Positions 48,880 to 58,052 of a DNA stretch of 64,000 nucleotides are shown here, in pieces (position 1 is the stretch's first letter; each line of letters opens with the position of its first letter). The translations under genes and the position numbers were made by a program. The notes below the pieces were generated by a model. It ran no database searches and had not been told where the DNA came from. It was given only the letters and a program-made list of their open reading frames with translations. Source of the DNA: Aliihoeflea aestuarii (GTDB lineage: Bacteria; Pseudomonadota; Alphaproteobacteria; Rhizobiales; Rhizobiaceae); assembly GCF_024105665.1 (NCBI RefSeq), contig NZ_JAAAMK010000004.1, positions 186,001 to 250,000 of the forward strand, read 5' to 3'.

Positions 48880-49837
48880 ATGCGCATCGCTATCAATCCG
48901 GCACACCTAAAGGCCTTCCTCAATGTCGCCGACACGGGCAGTTTCCGCAGAGCATATGCGCTTTCGTTTGTTTCCCAGCCAGCGCTCAGCAGAACGATCG
49001 TGAACATGGAAGCTGTGATCGGCGCGCCTCTTCGATCGGGACACATGCAGCGTCGCACTCACTGCCGCCGGCGTTGAATTGTTGCCGATGGAGCGGCGCA
49101 TCGTTGCCGAATTCGACGACAGCTTTTCCGACCTCGTCCAATTCGTCGAGGGACGACGGGGGCGTATCATCGTCGGCACGCTGCAATCGCTAGGCGTACA
49201 TATCCTGCCTGCGCCCATGGCTCGGTTCAGGCGGACATATCCCGACGTGCAGTTCCGGGTGCTTGGACGCACCGCCTCCGTGCTGGCCGACGCGATCGAA
49301 GCCGGAGACGTCGATTTCGCGCTCAGCACGCGACCGACGGTGACCGGGCAGTTGAACTACACCGAACTCGCCAAGGACGATTTCGTCCTTGTCTGCAGGG
49401 AAGACGATCCGTTGGCGCGGGAGACGGCGCTGCCCTGGGAGATTTTCGCACGCTATCCCTTGGTGGCAACGCCGCCGTCGAGCAGCATTCGACCGTTGAC
49501 CGACGCTACTTTTCGGGAGGCGGGCCTGTCGATAACCCCTGCCTACGAATGCGATGGCGAGTTGTCGATCTGCGCCGCGATGATCCGAGAGGGGCTTGGA
49601 ATCACAGCAGTTCCCCGCTTAGCGATGAGTCTATTGGGCACTGACGCCCTCGCTGCCATCCCCTTGTGCAAACCGTCTACGGGAAGAAGCATCGGGCTCA
49701 TTCAACATATGGGGTGCAGCCTTTCGACCGCTGCGACGCGATTTCGTGATCAATTGGAGAATACCATTGGACGCTGCGCTAAAGCGCATTCATGCCCCCC
49801 CAATCCAACAATGCGATCGAAATCCTTCTCAATATAG
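48880..49837 (+). pseudogene. LysR-family transcriptional regulator, frameshifted
   Basis: A LysR regulator of about 318 residues in two frames. From ATG 48880, MRIAINPAHLKAFLNVADTG and SQPALSRTI form the helix-turn-helix. After VIGAPL near 49032 the frame is lost, and FDRDTCSVALTAAGVELLP continues one base over into the effector domain to 49837. It is divergent from the CoA-transferase relic, the usual arrangement for a regulator of that operon, so regulator and target decayed together. A second lesion in the HTH (GSFRRAYALSF, one residue short) is possible. Confidence 0.75.
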
Positions 49838-49885
49838 AAAATCTAATATACTTCTAGCAGCTATCGAACGGCAACGCGACTCCGG

Positions 49886-51079
49886 CTAACGCTTATGCCC
49901 AACGATTGCATTCATGCCATCAATGAATCGCTCGTTCGAAAACAAGCTGGCGCGCTGCTCGCACTTTTGGCGCATGTCGCGCGCCTTGGCAGAAGTCAGT
50001 TTCGTGACGGCGGCCGCGATATCGTCCGCCGTGAAATCTGGGGCCAGAAGGGTCCCAGTCGTTCCGTGCAGGATGGTTTCGCGCAAGCCCCCCTCCCGAA
50101 CTCCGATCACCGGCTTGCCAGCGGACATGGATTCTACGGGTGACATCCCAAAATCCTCCTCCACGGGGACATAGATGCTGGCGATGGAGCGGCCCACGAG
50201 TTCGCGTAGCTGTTCTTCGCCGACCCAGCCCGTAAAGTGGATGTTGGACGCGCCTGCCGCGCGCGCCCTCAAAGCTTCGAGTTCGTCTCCGCCCGACGCC
50301 ACGACAAGCTTTTTCTCAGGCATTTTGAGAAAGGCATCCACGATCTTATCGACACGTTTCAGCCTGGAGAGCCGCGCGGTAGATAGATAATAATCGTCCT
50401 GCCCGAGCCATCTGAAGCGGTTCGTGTCGCATGGCGGGTAGACGACGATACTGTCGCGACCAAGGTAGTGGGCCACCCGATCGCGAACCGTATTCGAATT
50501 CGCAATGATGACATCCATGCGTTCGACGGCGCGTAGATACTCCCGCTGGTAGAACGTCAAAGCGGCGCCTCGGACGATGCTGCCCGCCGTTACGGCTTTA
50601 GGTTGGAAATCGCTCCGCTGATCGTACAGAAACCGCGGCGGTGTATGGCAATAGTAAATGTTCGTGCCTTCGAGGCGCTTGGAAGGCGCGGCAAAGGGGG
50701 CGGTCACACCCGCAAAAATGCGCGTATCGAAACGGGCCGCCTGCCTGCGGGCCAAGGAAAAACGCAAGGCGAGAGCGCCGACCCGAACAACCGGGCGGCG
50801 TAGAACGCGCGGCAAGTCGAGATTGATTTGCCCTGCCGGGTACATGCCTTCGTCGTATGATGTCTCATCGCGGTACCCGAACATCATCGTTGCGTTCAGA
50901 GATTCGGCGAGAACGAGCGCAAGCCGCTCCCCGCCACCGCGTATGGCGAAATAATCGTGCACCAGAAGCGGATGAGCATTTGCCATTAGCGTGCCGTAGC
51001 CATCAAGGGTATTGAATCCGCAACAGGTTTCGGGTCGAGACAGACAGAACGACTGCATCTGTTTGTCGCTGTGTTGCAT
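49886..51079 (-). CDS. GT4-family glycosyltransferase
   Basis: A GT-B retaining glycosyltransferase, 366 to 397 residues. HPLLVHDYFAIRGGGERLAL opens the acceptor domain; the donor domain has LSTARLSRLKRVDKIVDAF and EDFGMSPVESMSAGKPVIG (E-x7-E). It resembles mannosyl- or perosaminyl-transferases of O-polysaccharide loci. The ATG at 51079 has GGAG 5 bases upstream, so I list it as start; ATG 50986 (MANAHPLLVHDYF) fits family N-termini better. It is separated from the other sugar genes by the T6SS and decayed segments. Confidence 0.85.
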   Translation of the reverse strand: MQHSDKQMQSFCLSRPETCCGFNTLDGYGTLMANAHPLLVHDYFAIRGGGERLALVLAESLNATMMFGYRDETSYDEGMYPAGQINLDLPRVLRRPVVRVGALALRFSLARRQAARFDTRIFAGVTAPFAAPSKRLEGTNIYYCHTPPRFLYDQRSDFQPKAVTAGSIVRGAALTFYQREYLRAVERMDVIIANSNTVRDRVAHYLGRDSIVVYPPCDTNRFRWLGQDDYYLSTARLSRLKRVDKIVDAFLKMPEKKLVVASGGDELEALRARAAGASNIHFTGWVGEEQLRELVGRSIASIYVPVEEDFGMSPVESMSAGKPVIGVREGGLRETILHGTTGTLLAPDFTADDIAAAVTKLTSAKARDMRQKCEQRASLFSNERFIDGMNAIVGHKR

Positions 51080-51293
51080 CGAACTCCGTTAGCCGCAACC
51101 CGTCACGCCGGGTTATGACCTGATTGCACCGGCAAGCGAGAGCACGTCACATCCGAAGAATTTAAGTAAAATTTTACTACAATCCATGCTTTCGATGGCG
51201 CGTTCGGCGCATTTGAGGAACCATCACCGCTACGTCCCGGTTGTTCGTGTGCAAATGAAGGTTCATGTCATGTGTACAAGGAAGCGAGTTGAG

Positions 51294-51470
51294 ATGAGAG
51301 AGCCACAGCTTTCGACCCTGATCGCCAAGGAGTTGCGTTCGGAAACGAACCGACGATTCCTCGCACACATGCCCGCCTTCAAGGCGGAGCAGACTATTCC
51401 CGACAATCTGCGTGCGCTTTTGGAGCGGCTGGAAAACGCGGAACGGGGACCCCGCGCCGTTCGTCATTGA
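51294..51470 (+). CDS. small unknown protein (58 residues)
   Basis: A 58-residue protein (MREPQLSTLIAKELRSETNR, MPAFKAEQTIPDNLRALLER). It is a charged, helical sequence with no membrane segment or known domain. The ATG at 51294 is preferred over an upstream one at 51186 because only this part has protein-like composition; AGGAAG lies about 13 bases upstream. A strong terminator follows 23 bases after the stop, supporting a real transcript. Function unknown. Confidence 0.55.
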   Translation: MREPQLSTLIAKELRSETNRRFLAHMPAFKAEQTIPDNLRALLERLENAERGPRAVRH

Positions 51471-51493
51471 TCGGGCCTGACGACATCCCATAA

Positions 51494-51519
51494 AAAAGGC
51501 GGCCTATCGGCCGCCTTTT
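51494..51519. terminator. bidirectional rho-independent terminator
   Basis: A perfect 11-bp stem (AAAAGGCGGCC with GGCCGCCTTTT) and a 4-base loop TATC. It serves the small plus-strand gene and the convergent rpsU. Confidence 0.9.
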
Positions 51520-51536
51520 CGATTCGCAATAGCATT

Positions 51537-51806
51537 TTACGCAGCGGACGTCTCGGGACGCGCCGGTCGACCCGTCGGACGGGCCGGCTTCTTCTTCATC
51601 GGCAGCAGACCTTCGCGCTGCGCCTGCTTGCGGGCGAGCTTGCGCGACCGGCGCACGGCTTCCGCCTTCTGGCGGGCGCGCTTTTCCGACGGCTTCTCAT
51701 AGGCGCGGCGCGCCTTCATCTCACGGAAGATGCCTTCGCGCTGCATCTTCTTTTTCAGCGCGCGGAGCGCTTGCTCGACATTGTTTTCACGTACGACGAC
51801 CTGCAA
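51537..51806 (-). CDS. rpsU: 30S ribosomal protein S21
   Basis: An 89-residue S21. The conserved core [20 protein letters not shown] and [21 protein letters not shown] is complete, followed by an Ala/Pro/Lys-rich tail typical of alphaproteobacteria. The start is a TTG at 51806 with AGGAT 6 bases upstream, which gives the family N-terminus MQVVVR; the frame runs further upstream without similarity. S21 helps mRNA/anti-SD pairing. Rare-codon initiation may limit its level. Confidence 0.93.
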   Translation of the reverse strand: MQVVVRENNVEQALRALKKKMQREGIFREMKARRAYEKPSEKRARQKAEAVRRSRKLARKQAQREGLLPMKKKPARPTGRPARPETSAA

Positions 51807-52002
51807 TGTGATCCTGTCCTTTCTCGAATTGAAATGGCATCGGCGACCGCGAGACGCGGACCGATGCAGCGTATTGTGCCGGAAGGAACCGACCGAACAC
51901 CTCAAAGCCACGGCGGGCCTGCCATGAATCTGTGTCCATGGCGGAGGGTGGATGCCCTCTATATAGGCGCTTTCGCGCAAAAGGCAAAGTCAGGGCTTCA
52001 GG

Positions 52003-54030
52003 TCAAAGAGGCAAGCCGCGGCGACGGGAATGCGGATCGCCGATCAGGGACGTGGCGCTGGTCGGACGGCCGAGCAGATAGCCCTGCACGGTATCGATGC
52101 CGAATTCGCGGACGAGTTCGAGTTGCGCCCGGCTTTCCACGCCTTCGACGAGAATCTTGGGGCCACGGTTGCGCAGGAGGCGGATGATGTCGTCGAGCAT
52201 CGCGCGGCCGCGCGCGGTGCCGGCATCGTGCAGGAAGGATCGGTCGATCTTCACCGTGTCGAACTCGATAAGCCGCAGCCAGGACAGGCCGGCGAAGCCG
52301 GTGCCGAAATCGTCCAGCCAGATCTCGACGCCGAGAAGCCGCAGATCGTGGATGCAGTGGATGATGTCGGAATGGATTTCCATCTCCATGCCTTCGGTGA
52401 TCTCGAAGGCGAGACGGTTGCCGGCGACGCCGGTCTTGACCAGGATCGAGGCGACGGATGCCGCGAAGCCGGGCATTTTGAGCTGCAACGGCGACACGTT
52501 GACCGTCGCGATGGGGATGTCGGACCGCAGGAGCAAATCGCGGCATACGGTTTCGATAGACCAGCGCCCCAGATCGATGATTGCGCCGGTCCGCTCGGCG
52601 ACCGGAATGAATTGCGCTGGCGAGATCGCGAGGCCGTCGAGGCTGCGCAAGCGCATCAGGGCCTCGGCCGCGACAACGTCGCCGCTCTGGACGTCCTCGA
52701 TCGGTTGATAGACCAGCGAAACCAGATCCTTTTGAAGGGCGATCCGCAAAAGGGCGGCGATGTTCTCGCTGTCGTCGATGCCTTCGAAATCCGCCGGATC
52801 GAAAATCCGGATGCAGTTGCGACCGCTCGCCTTGGCCAGATAAAGAGCGCGGTCGGCCTCGTAGATCGTGTGTTCGAGCTTCGAACCTTCGTAGCAACGG
52901 ACGATCGACGCGCCGACGCTGACCGTCACGACCGAGGTGCCGTCGCGGCGCTGTTCGTGCGGCAAGGCAAGCGTCTCGACGGTGCGACGAATGTCCTCGG
53001 CGAGTGCTTCCAGTTCGTCCGCTCTGGAAATAGCGGCGAGAACAATGAATTCCTCACCACCATAGCGGCCGATCATGGCATCGCGTCTTGCGGTCGGGGC
53101 ACGCAATGCGTCGGCCACTTCCGTCAGACACCGGTCGCCTTCCTGATGGCCGTAGAAATCGTTGAACCGCTTGAAGAAATCGACATCGACCAGAAGCACC
53201 GCGAAATATGTGCGGTTTTTCTCGAAATCGTTCCAGAGGATGTGCATGCGCTCGTCGATCGCGCGCCGGTTGTGCAAGCCGGTCAGCGGATCGGCCCGCG
53301 ACAATCGATAAAGGGCCTCGCCGCGCTCATCGGCGGCCTGCTGCTGCAACCGTGCCTCGAGCGCGTTCAGGAAGACGTTGAACCGCTCGATATTCAGCTT
53401 GAGGTTCACATAGCAGGTGAAGACGAAGCACGACAGATAGAACGATGAGAGTGCAAAGCGGTACGCAAAGGACCCTGGAATAAGGGCCAGAGCGATGAAG
53501 AACGCGACGAGGATCACCGCCGAGGCGATCAACGAGATGGAGAATCGCAGACTGAAGAAGAGGTTCGCACCCATCATGAAGATCGAGCCGAAGATCATGA
53601 AATAGGAGAAGTTCTGGATTTCCTCGGTGCGCAGCGCGGGGATCAGCCACAGCGAATAGCCTGCCGCAAGCGCTGTCGCGCAAACGATTTCGAGCCAGAC
53701 GATGCGGGCGCCCTGCTTGTAGAGCAGTTCGAAGACGAGGATCGACAGGATGCCGACGCTAAAACGCATCGCAATCACGTCGCGCGCCACGTCCGGAATG
53801 AGGACCAGATCCGCAACGCTGAACGAAATATACGCGAGTACGGCGATCCACAGCCCCTGCCGCGCGGCCTGCGCCTGGGCCACCGCGCGATCCTCGGCAT
53901 AAAGCGCGCGCAGTTTCTTCCTGGGAAAATCGCGCGCATGCGAGGTTCGGGACAGTTGGCCGGCGGCGCCGTCGTCAGCGTCAGTCCGCGCGACATTATC
54001 CGCGAATGTCTGTGAGGCCGTTTTGATCAT
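52003..54030 (-). CDS. membrane-bound GGDEF-EAL protein
   Basis: A 675-residue cyclic-di-GMP protein. About six N-terminal membrane helices (60-215) form an input domain, then GGDEF (about 245-400) with the active-site variant GGEEF in GRYGGEEFIVL, then EAL (about 430-660) with EALMRLRS and later IWLDDFGTGFAG. Both catalytic signatures look intact, so it could make and degrade c-di-GMP; which activity dominates cannot be told. A charged cytoplasmic N-terminus of 55 residues precedes the first helix. No signal-binding family was recognised in the membrane part. Confidence 0.9.
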   Translation of the reverse strand: MIKTASQTFADNVARTDADDGAAGQLSRTSHARDFPRKKLRALYAEDRAVAQAQAARQGLWIAVLAYISFSVADLVLIPDVARDVIAMRFSVGILSILVFELLYKQGARIVWLEIVCATALAAGYSLWLIPALRTEEIQNFSYFMIFGSIFMMGANLFFSLRFSISLIASAVILVAFFIALALIPGSFAYRFALSSFYLSCFVFTCYVNLKLNIERFNVFLNALEARLQQQAADERGEALYRLSRADPLTGLHNRRAIDERMHILWNDFEKNRTYFAVLLVDVDFFKRFNDFYGHQEGDRCLTEVADALRAPTARRDAMIGRYGGEEFIVLAAISRADELEALAEDIRRTVETLALPHEQRRDGTSVVTVSVGASIVRCYEGSKLEHTIYEADRALYLAKASGRNCIRIFDPADFEGIDDSENIAALLRIALQKDLVSLVYQPIEDVQSGDVVAAEALMRLRSLDGLAISPAQFIPVAERTGAIIDLGRWSIETVCRDLLLRSDIPIATVNVSPLQLKMPGFAASVASILVKTGVAGNRLAFEITEGMEMEIHSDIIHCIHDLRLLGVEIWLDDFGTGFAGLSWLRLIEFDTVKIDRSFLHDAGTARGRAMLDDIIRLLRNRGPKILVEGVESRAQLELVREFGIDTVQGYLLGRPTSATSLIGDPHSRRRGLPL

Positions 54031-54183
54031 TTGACTTCAGCGTCCCGACGGGTCGATCGCCCCACTTCAGCAGCCGGATATCCGGTATTCCCTGTCTAAA
54101 TTTGACCTCAATGAGCAAAAAGCCGGTTAAGCGCGCTAGCCGTTACTCAATCTTTACAATTATAGTTGATGTTTGCCTAATTT

Positions 54184-55233
54184 ATGGGGGTCAATTTGAA
54201 ACATGTTGCATTAGACGGCGAAAGCCTGGTCACGCCGGAATCGATGGCTGCCGAGCTGCGGCAGTTGAGATCCGAACGAGGTCAGGAGGGATTTGAACAG
54301 GCCCGGGACAGGCTGGCGCTCGTATTGGCGATCGCCGATCAACAGTTCAAATCCGAAGGCGATCCGGCTGCGATCATCCACCGGACGGCCGGCGAACTGC
54401 ATCTTATCCGTCGGTCCTGTTCGACCGAGGTGTGGCAAAAACTCATCCCTATCGCACAGGAACATCCGGTTTCCGACTATTTCCTCGAAGACCCGTTCAC
54501 CCGTTGGTGCTTCGAGATGCCGCGCGGCTATTCGGGAGACGCCATCACTCAAGACTTCATCTATGGTCATGAAAGCCTCGCTGCGGAGATCGAGAACGCA
54601 TCCGAACTTGGTCGGAAGCTCTATCAATATACCAGCATGGCACCGTCGTCCGTCGCCGGTCGCGAACGGCGGGATATCCTGGCGCGCGAGGTCGATGCGG
54701 CAGCCGCGGCACGCGCCGAACCCATCGAGGTTCTGACCATCGCGTCCGGCCATCTTCGCGAGGCGGCCAAATCGCAGGCGCTGAAGGACGGAACCATCAA
54801 ACGCTGGATCGCGCTCGATCAAGACCCGCTCAGCGTCGGTTCGGTCGTACGCGATTATCAGGGCACGGTCATCGAGGGCATCGACGGATCGGTCAAGGGG
54901 CTGCTTGGCAACTCCTACGATCTCGGCCAGTTCGACCTCGTCTATGCGTCCGGCCTCTACGACTACCTTTCACGCGGCGTCGCGGCGCGGCTGACACGCA
55001 AATGCATGTCGCTTCTCAAGCCCGGCGGCTCGTTCCTGTTCGCCAATTTCTCCGACGAGATCCTCGTCGACGGGTTCATGGAGACTTTCATGAACTGGGC
55101 ACTTTTGCTGCGCTCGGACGAGGACATGTGGGACATCGTCAACCGCTCGGTCGACCGCAACTCGATCGATGCGCGCGTATTCTACGGCGAGAACCGCAAC
55201 ATCGTCTATGCGATGATCACGAAGAAGGACTGA
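54184..55233 (+). CDS. class I SAM-dependent methyltransferase-like protein
   Basis: A 349-residue soluble protein. The N-terminal 160 residues are helical, with the family segment DYFLEDPFTRWCFEMPRGYSG. The C-terminal part is a Rossmann methyltransferase: VLTIASGHLREAA (motif I), ALDQDP (motif II acid), FDLVYASGLYDYL and LKPGGSFLFANF. Proteins with this two-part layout include some linked to quorum-signal fatty-acid methyl esters (PhcB type), but that role is not shown here. Start ATG 54184; the 150 bases upstream are AT-rich. The GGDEF-EAL gene is divergent. Confidence 0.7.
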   Translation: MGVNLKHVALDGESLVTPESMAAELRQLRSERGQEGFEQARDRLALVLAIADQQFKSEGDPAAIIHRTAGELHLIRRSCSTEVWQKLIPIAQEHPVSDYFLEDPFTRWCFEMPRGYSGDAITQDFIYGHESLAAEIENASELGRKLYQYTSMAPSSVAGRERRDILAREVDAAAAARAEPIEVLTIASGHLREAAKSQALKDGTIKRWIALDQDPLSVGSVVRDYQGTVIEGIDGSVKGLLGNSYDLGQFDLVYASGLYDYLSRGVAARLTRKCMSLLKPGGSFLFANFSDEILVDGFMETFMNWALLLRSDEDMWDIVNRSVDRNSIDARVFYGENRNIVYAMITKKD

Positions 55234-55338
55234 GAGCGCACATCATTCCATTCCGCGCGGGCGCACGCAAAGGCTGCGAGCGCTTGTCCGGATGTGGTGA
55301 AAGTCGGTGCCGGCGTATAGCCGGCATGAACGGCGAGA

Positions 55339-55459
55339 CATGGATTCCTGTGACGAGCACAGGAATGACGGTGGAAAAGTTGGCGCTTTTCTGATCGACG
55401 CTGGCGACTGACATTCACCTTCGATGCCGTCATTCCTGTGCTCGTCACAGGAATCCATG
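55339..55459. repeat. palindromic intergenic repeat, copy 2
   Basis: Inverted arms (CATGGATTCCTGTGACGAGC continuing ACAGGAATGAC, and its reverse complement ending at 55459) flank a 58-base centre. It has the same design as the element at 27162-27280; here the arms match each other almost perfectly. It lies in the 304-base gap between the convergent methyltransferase and DUF934 genes, which holds no gene. Small open frames across it are translations of the repeat. Confidence 0.88.
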
Positions 55460-55537
55460 CCTCGATCTGACCGCTTCACCGACGGCGCCAACCATCCCGC
55501 CGTCTGAACTGCACTCGGCCGCCTGAGTGGAAGCCGG

Positions 55538-56071
55538 TCAGGACGCCGGCACGCGCCGCCACGCATAGGCGGGCGCGGCGGCGGGCCTTGCGGCAGCCTT
55601 CGCCGCCGGCTGGTAGTGCACCGCCAGACCTCCGGGCAAGCCCGCCTCCAGCCGCGCAAGCGTCGGACCGTTCCTGACTTCCAGTTCGTCGAATCCGGTG
55701 CGCAGCATGTGCGCGACCAGATCGATCAGCACGTCGCCCTGGGCGCGCACGATGCCCTTGAAGCCGTGACGGCTGCGCAGGAGTTCGGCCTTGGAGAACG
55801 AGCGCCCGTCGCTATAGGCGGGAAAGCCGAGCGAGACGAGCGACAGCCGGTCGAGATGGGGAACGATCACGTCCAGGCTTTCGCCGGGTTCCAGATGAAC
55901 CCCCAGACGCCCCGGCTCGTTGCGCCGCGCCTCGGCATGATCGAGGAATGCGGCCAGCGGCAGGATCACATTGTCGAAGGCGTCGACTTCCGGTTCGCCG
56001 TCGATCCGCGTCCACACATCGTCGATAAAGCCCGCCTGCGTCCACAGGCGGGTTGCGGTCTCTTCGCTCAT
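55538..56071 (-). CDS. DUF934 family protein of the sulfite reductase operon
   Basis: A 177-residue DUF934 protein (core GVHLEPGESLDVIVPHLDRL, FPAYSDGRSFSKAELLRSRHG and the GFDELEVR tail), regularly encoded with assimilatory sulfite reductase. Its role is unknown. ATG 56071 lies 2 bases after the sulfite reductase stop. The C-terminal 25 residues are Ala/Pro-rich. The cysH gene often found next to it in relatives is not in this window. Confidence 0.88.
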   Translation of the reverse strand: MSEETATRLWTQAGFIDDVWTRIDGEPEVDAFDNVILPLAAFLDHAEARRNEPGRLGVHLEPGESLDVIVPHLDRLSLVSLGFPAYSDGRSFSKAELLRSRHGFKGIVRAQGDVLIDLVAHMLRTGFDELEVRNGPTLARLEAGLPGGLAVHYQPAAKAAARPAAAPAYAWRRVPAS

Positions 56072-56073
56072 CG

Positions 56074-57726
56074 TCAGGCCGCCTTGGCTTCGGCGCCGTA
56101 GAGCGCGTGCTTGAAGGGTGCGGCACCCAGCCGGCGATAGGCGGCGAGAAAGGTTTCCTGCCGGTCCGTGCGATGCGCCAGATAGGTGTCCACCACCGTC
56201 TCGATCGCATCCGTGATCTCGCCGGCGGTGAATCCGCGCCCGACAATCTCGCCGATGGACGTGTTCTCGTCGCCGGATCCGCCAAGCGTGATCTGGTAGA
56301 GCTCGGTGCCCTTCTTCTCGACGCCCAGAATGCCGATATGGCCGACGTGATGGTGGCCGCAGGCGTTGATGCAGCCGGAAATCTTGAGCTTCAGCTCGCC
56401 GATCTCCTCCTGCCGCGACTGGCTGCCGAAGCGCGTCGAAATCTCCTGCGCAACAGAGATGGAGCGCGCATTGGCGAGCGCGCAATAGTCGAGGCCGGGG
56501 CAGGCGATGATGTCGGTGACGAGACCGGCATTGGCCGTCGCAAGCCCGATCCCGGCGAGCCGGTCGTAAACCGTCTTCAGGTCGGCTCGCGCGACATGCG
56601 GCAGGATCAGGTTCTGCTCGTGGCTGACGCGGATTTCGTCAAAGGCCAGTTCTTCCGCCAGATCCGCGATCGCGTCCATCTGTGCATCCGACGCGTCGCC
56701 GGGCACCTCGCCGATGCCCTTGAGCGAGATCGTCACCGAGGCATAGTCGGGGCTGCGGTGCGGATTGACGTTATGGGCGAGCCAGCTTACGAAAGCGGGA
56801 TCACGCACATCGTCCGAATGCGGCCGCGCGGGGAGTTCCGGCGGCGCGAAATAACGCTCGATGGCGTCGATGTCGGCCTGCGGCAGCTTCAGTTCGCCAT
56901 TGCGGATCTCGGCGAATTCCGCCTCGATCTGGCGCGTCAGTTCTTCCGTGCCGGTCTCGTGGACGAGGATCTTGATCCGCGCCTTGTACTTGTTGTCCCG
57001 GCGACCGTTGAGATTGTAAACGCGCAGGATCGCGGTCGAATAGGTCAGAAGATCAGCTTCGGGCAGGAAGTCGCGCACCTTCTTGGCCACCATGGGCGTG
57101 CGCCCCTGCCCGCCGCCGACATAGACCGCGAAGCCGAGTTCGCCCGCCTCATTGCGCTTCAGATGCAGGCCGATGTCGTGGACCTGAATCGCCGCGCGGT
57201 CGCGTTCGGCGCCCGTCACAGCGATCTTGAACTTGCGCGGCAGGAACGAAAATTCGGGATGGACCGACGACCATTGCCGCAGGATTTCCGCATAGGGACG
57301 CGGGTCGGCGACTTCGTCGGCCGCCGCGCCGGCGAAATGGTCGGCGGTCACGTTGCGGATGCAGTTGCCCGACGTTTGCAGCGCGTGCATCTCGACCGAG
57401 GCGAGATCTTCCAGAATTTGCGGAATGTCGCCCAGCGCCGGCCAGTTGAACTGGAGATTCTGGCGCGTGGTGAAGTGGCCATAGCCCTTGTCGTAGGTGC
57501 GAGCGATATGCGCCAGCATCCGCAACTGCTTCGACGACAGCGTGCCGTACGGGATCGCGATCCGCAGCATATAGGCGTGAAGCTGGAGATAGACGCCGTT
57601 CATCAGCCGAAGCGGCTTGAACTGGTCCTCGGTCAGGTCGCCAGCCAGCCGCCGGTCCACCTGATCGGCGAACTCGGCGGTGCGTGCTTTCACGAATGCG
57701 TGGTCGAACTCGTCATAACGGTACAT
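56074..57726 (-). CDS. cysI: nitrite/sulfite reductase, haem-protein beta component
   Basis: A 550-residue sirohaem/[4Fe-4S] reductase that converts sulfite to sulfide with six electrons. The cluster Cys residues are in ACPGLDYC and SGCINACGHH (CX5C and CX3C). GHFTTRQNLQFNW and QTSGNCIRNVT line the sirohaem pocket. Neighbouring siroheme synthase and DUF2849/DUF934 favour sulfite over nitrite as substrate. Start ATG 57726 (MYRYDEFDHAF) is the family start. Confidence 0.9.
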   Translation of the reverse strand: MYRYDEFDHAFVKARTAEFADQVDRRLAGDLTEDQFKPLRLMNGVYLQLHAYMLRIAIPYGTLSSKQLRMLAHIARTYDKGYGHFTTRQNLQFNWPALGDIPQILEDLASVEMHALQTSGNCIRNVTADHFAGAAADEVADPRPYAEILRQWSSVHPEFSFLPRKFKIAVTGAERDRAAIQVHDIGLHLKRNEAGELGFAVYVGGGQGRTPMVAKKVRDFLPEADLLTYSTAILRVYNLNGRRDNKYKARIKILVHETGTEELTRQIEAEFAEIRNGELKLPQADIDAIERYFAPPELPARPHSDDVRDPAFVSWLAHNVNPHRSPDYASVTISLKGIGEVPGDASDAQMDAIADLAEELAFDEIRVSHEQNLILPHVARADLKTVYDRLAGIGLATANAGLVTDIIACPGLDYCALANARSISVAQEISTRFGSQSRQEEIGELKLKISGCINACGHHHVGHIGILGVEKKGTELYQITLGGSGDENTSIGEIVGRGFTAGEITDAIETVVDTYLAHRTDRQETFLAAYRRLGAAPFKHALYGAEAKAA

Positions 57727-57743
57727 GGAACTCTCTTCGAGGG

Positions 57744-58052
57744 TCAGGCGGCGATCCGCACGCCCTTTCGGGCCTGCTTGCCGAGGTCGAGACGGTTGGT
57801 GGGGCCGGCGGCGCGGATGCGCTCGCGCAGGCGTTTGGGCACGATGCGACCTTCGACCAGGTCGATGTCGACCAGCGCCAGATCGACCACCTCGTTCTTG
57901 CAGATGGCAGCCTTGCCGGCGCGTTCCAGCTTTTCCTCGGTCGCGACGTCGCGGGCGATTTCCGCGCCGTCGATCGTCTCGACCCAGCCATGGTCGGCGG
58001 CAAGCCACACCGCTTCGCCGTCGATCAGGCGGTTCGCAGTCACGATCTTCAT
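57744..58052 (-). CDS. DUF2849 domain protein
   Basis: A 102-residue DUF2849 protein (MKIVTANRLIDGEAVWLAAD, VDIDLVEGRIVPKRLRERIR) found almost only between siroheme synthase and sulfite reductase in alphaproteobacteria. The start overlaps the cysG stop by 4 bases; cysI starts 17 bases after its stop. A role in electron supply or assembly of the reductase is speculative. Confidence 0.88.
   Translation of the reverse strand: MKIVTANRLIDGEAVWLAADHGWVETIDGAEIARDVATEEKLERAGKAAICKNEVVDLALVDIDLVEGRIVPKRLRERIRAAGPTNRLDLGKQARKGVRIAA

Noticed and set aside
52030-53448. 472-codon plus-strand open frame
   Set aside because: Antisense shadow of the GGDEF-EAL gene.
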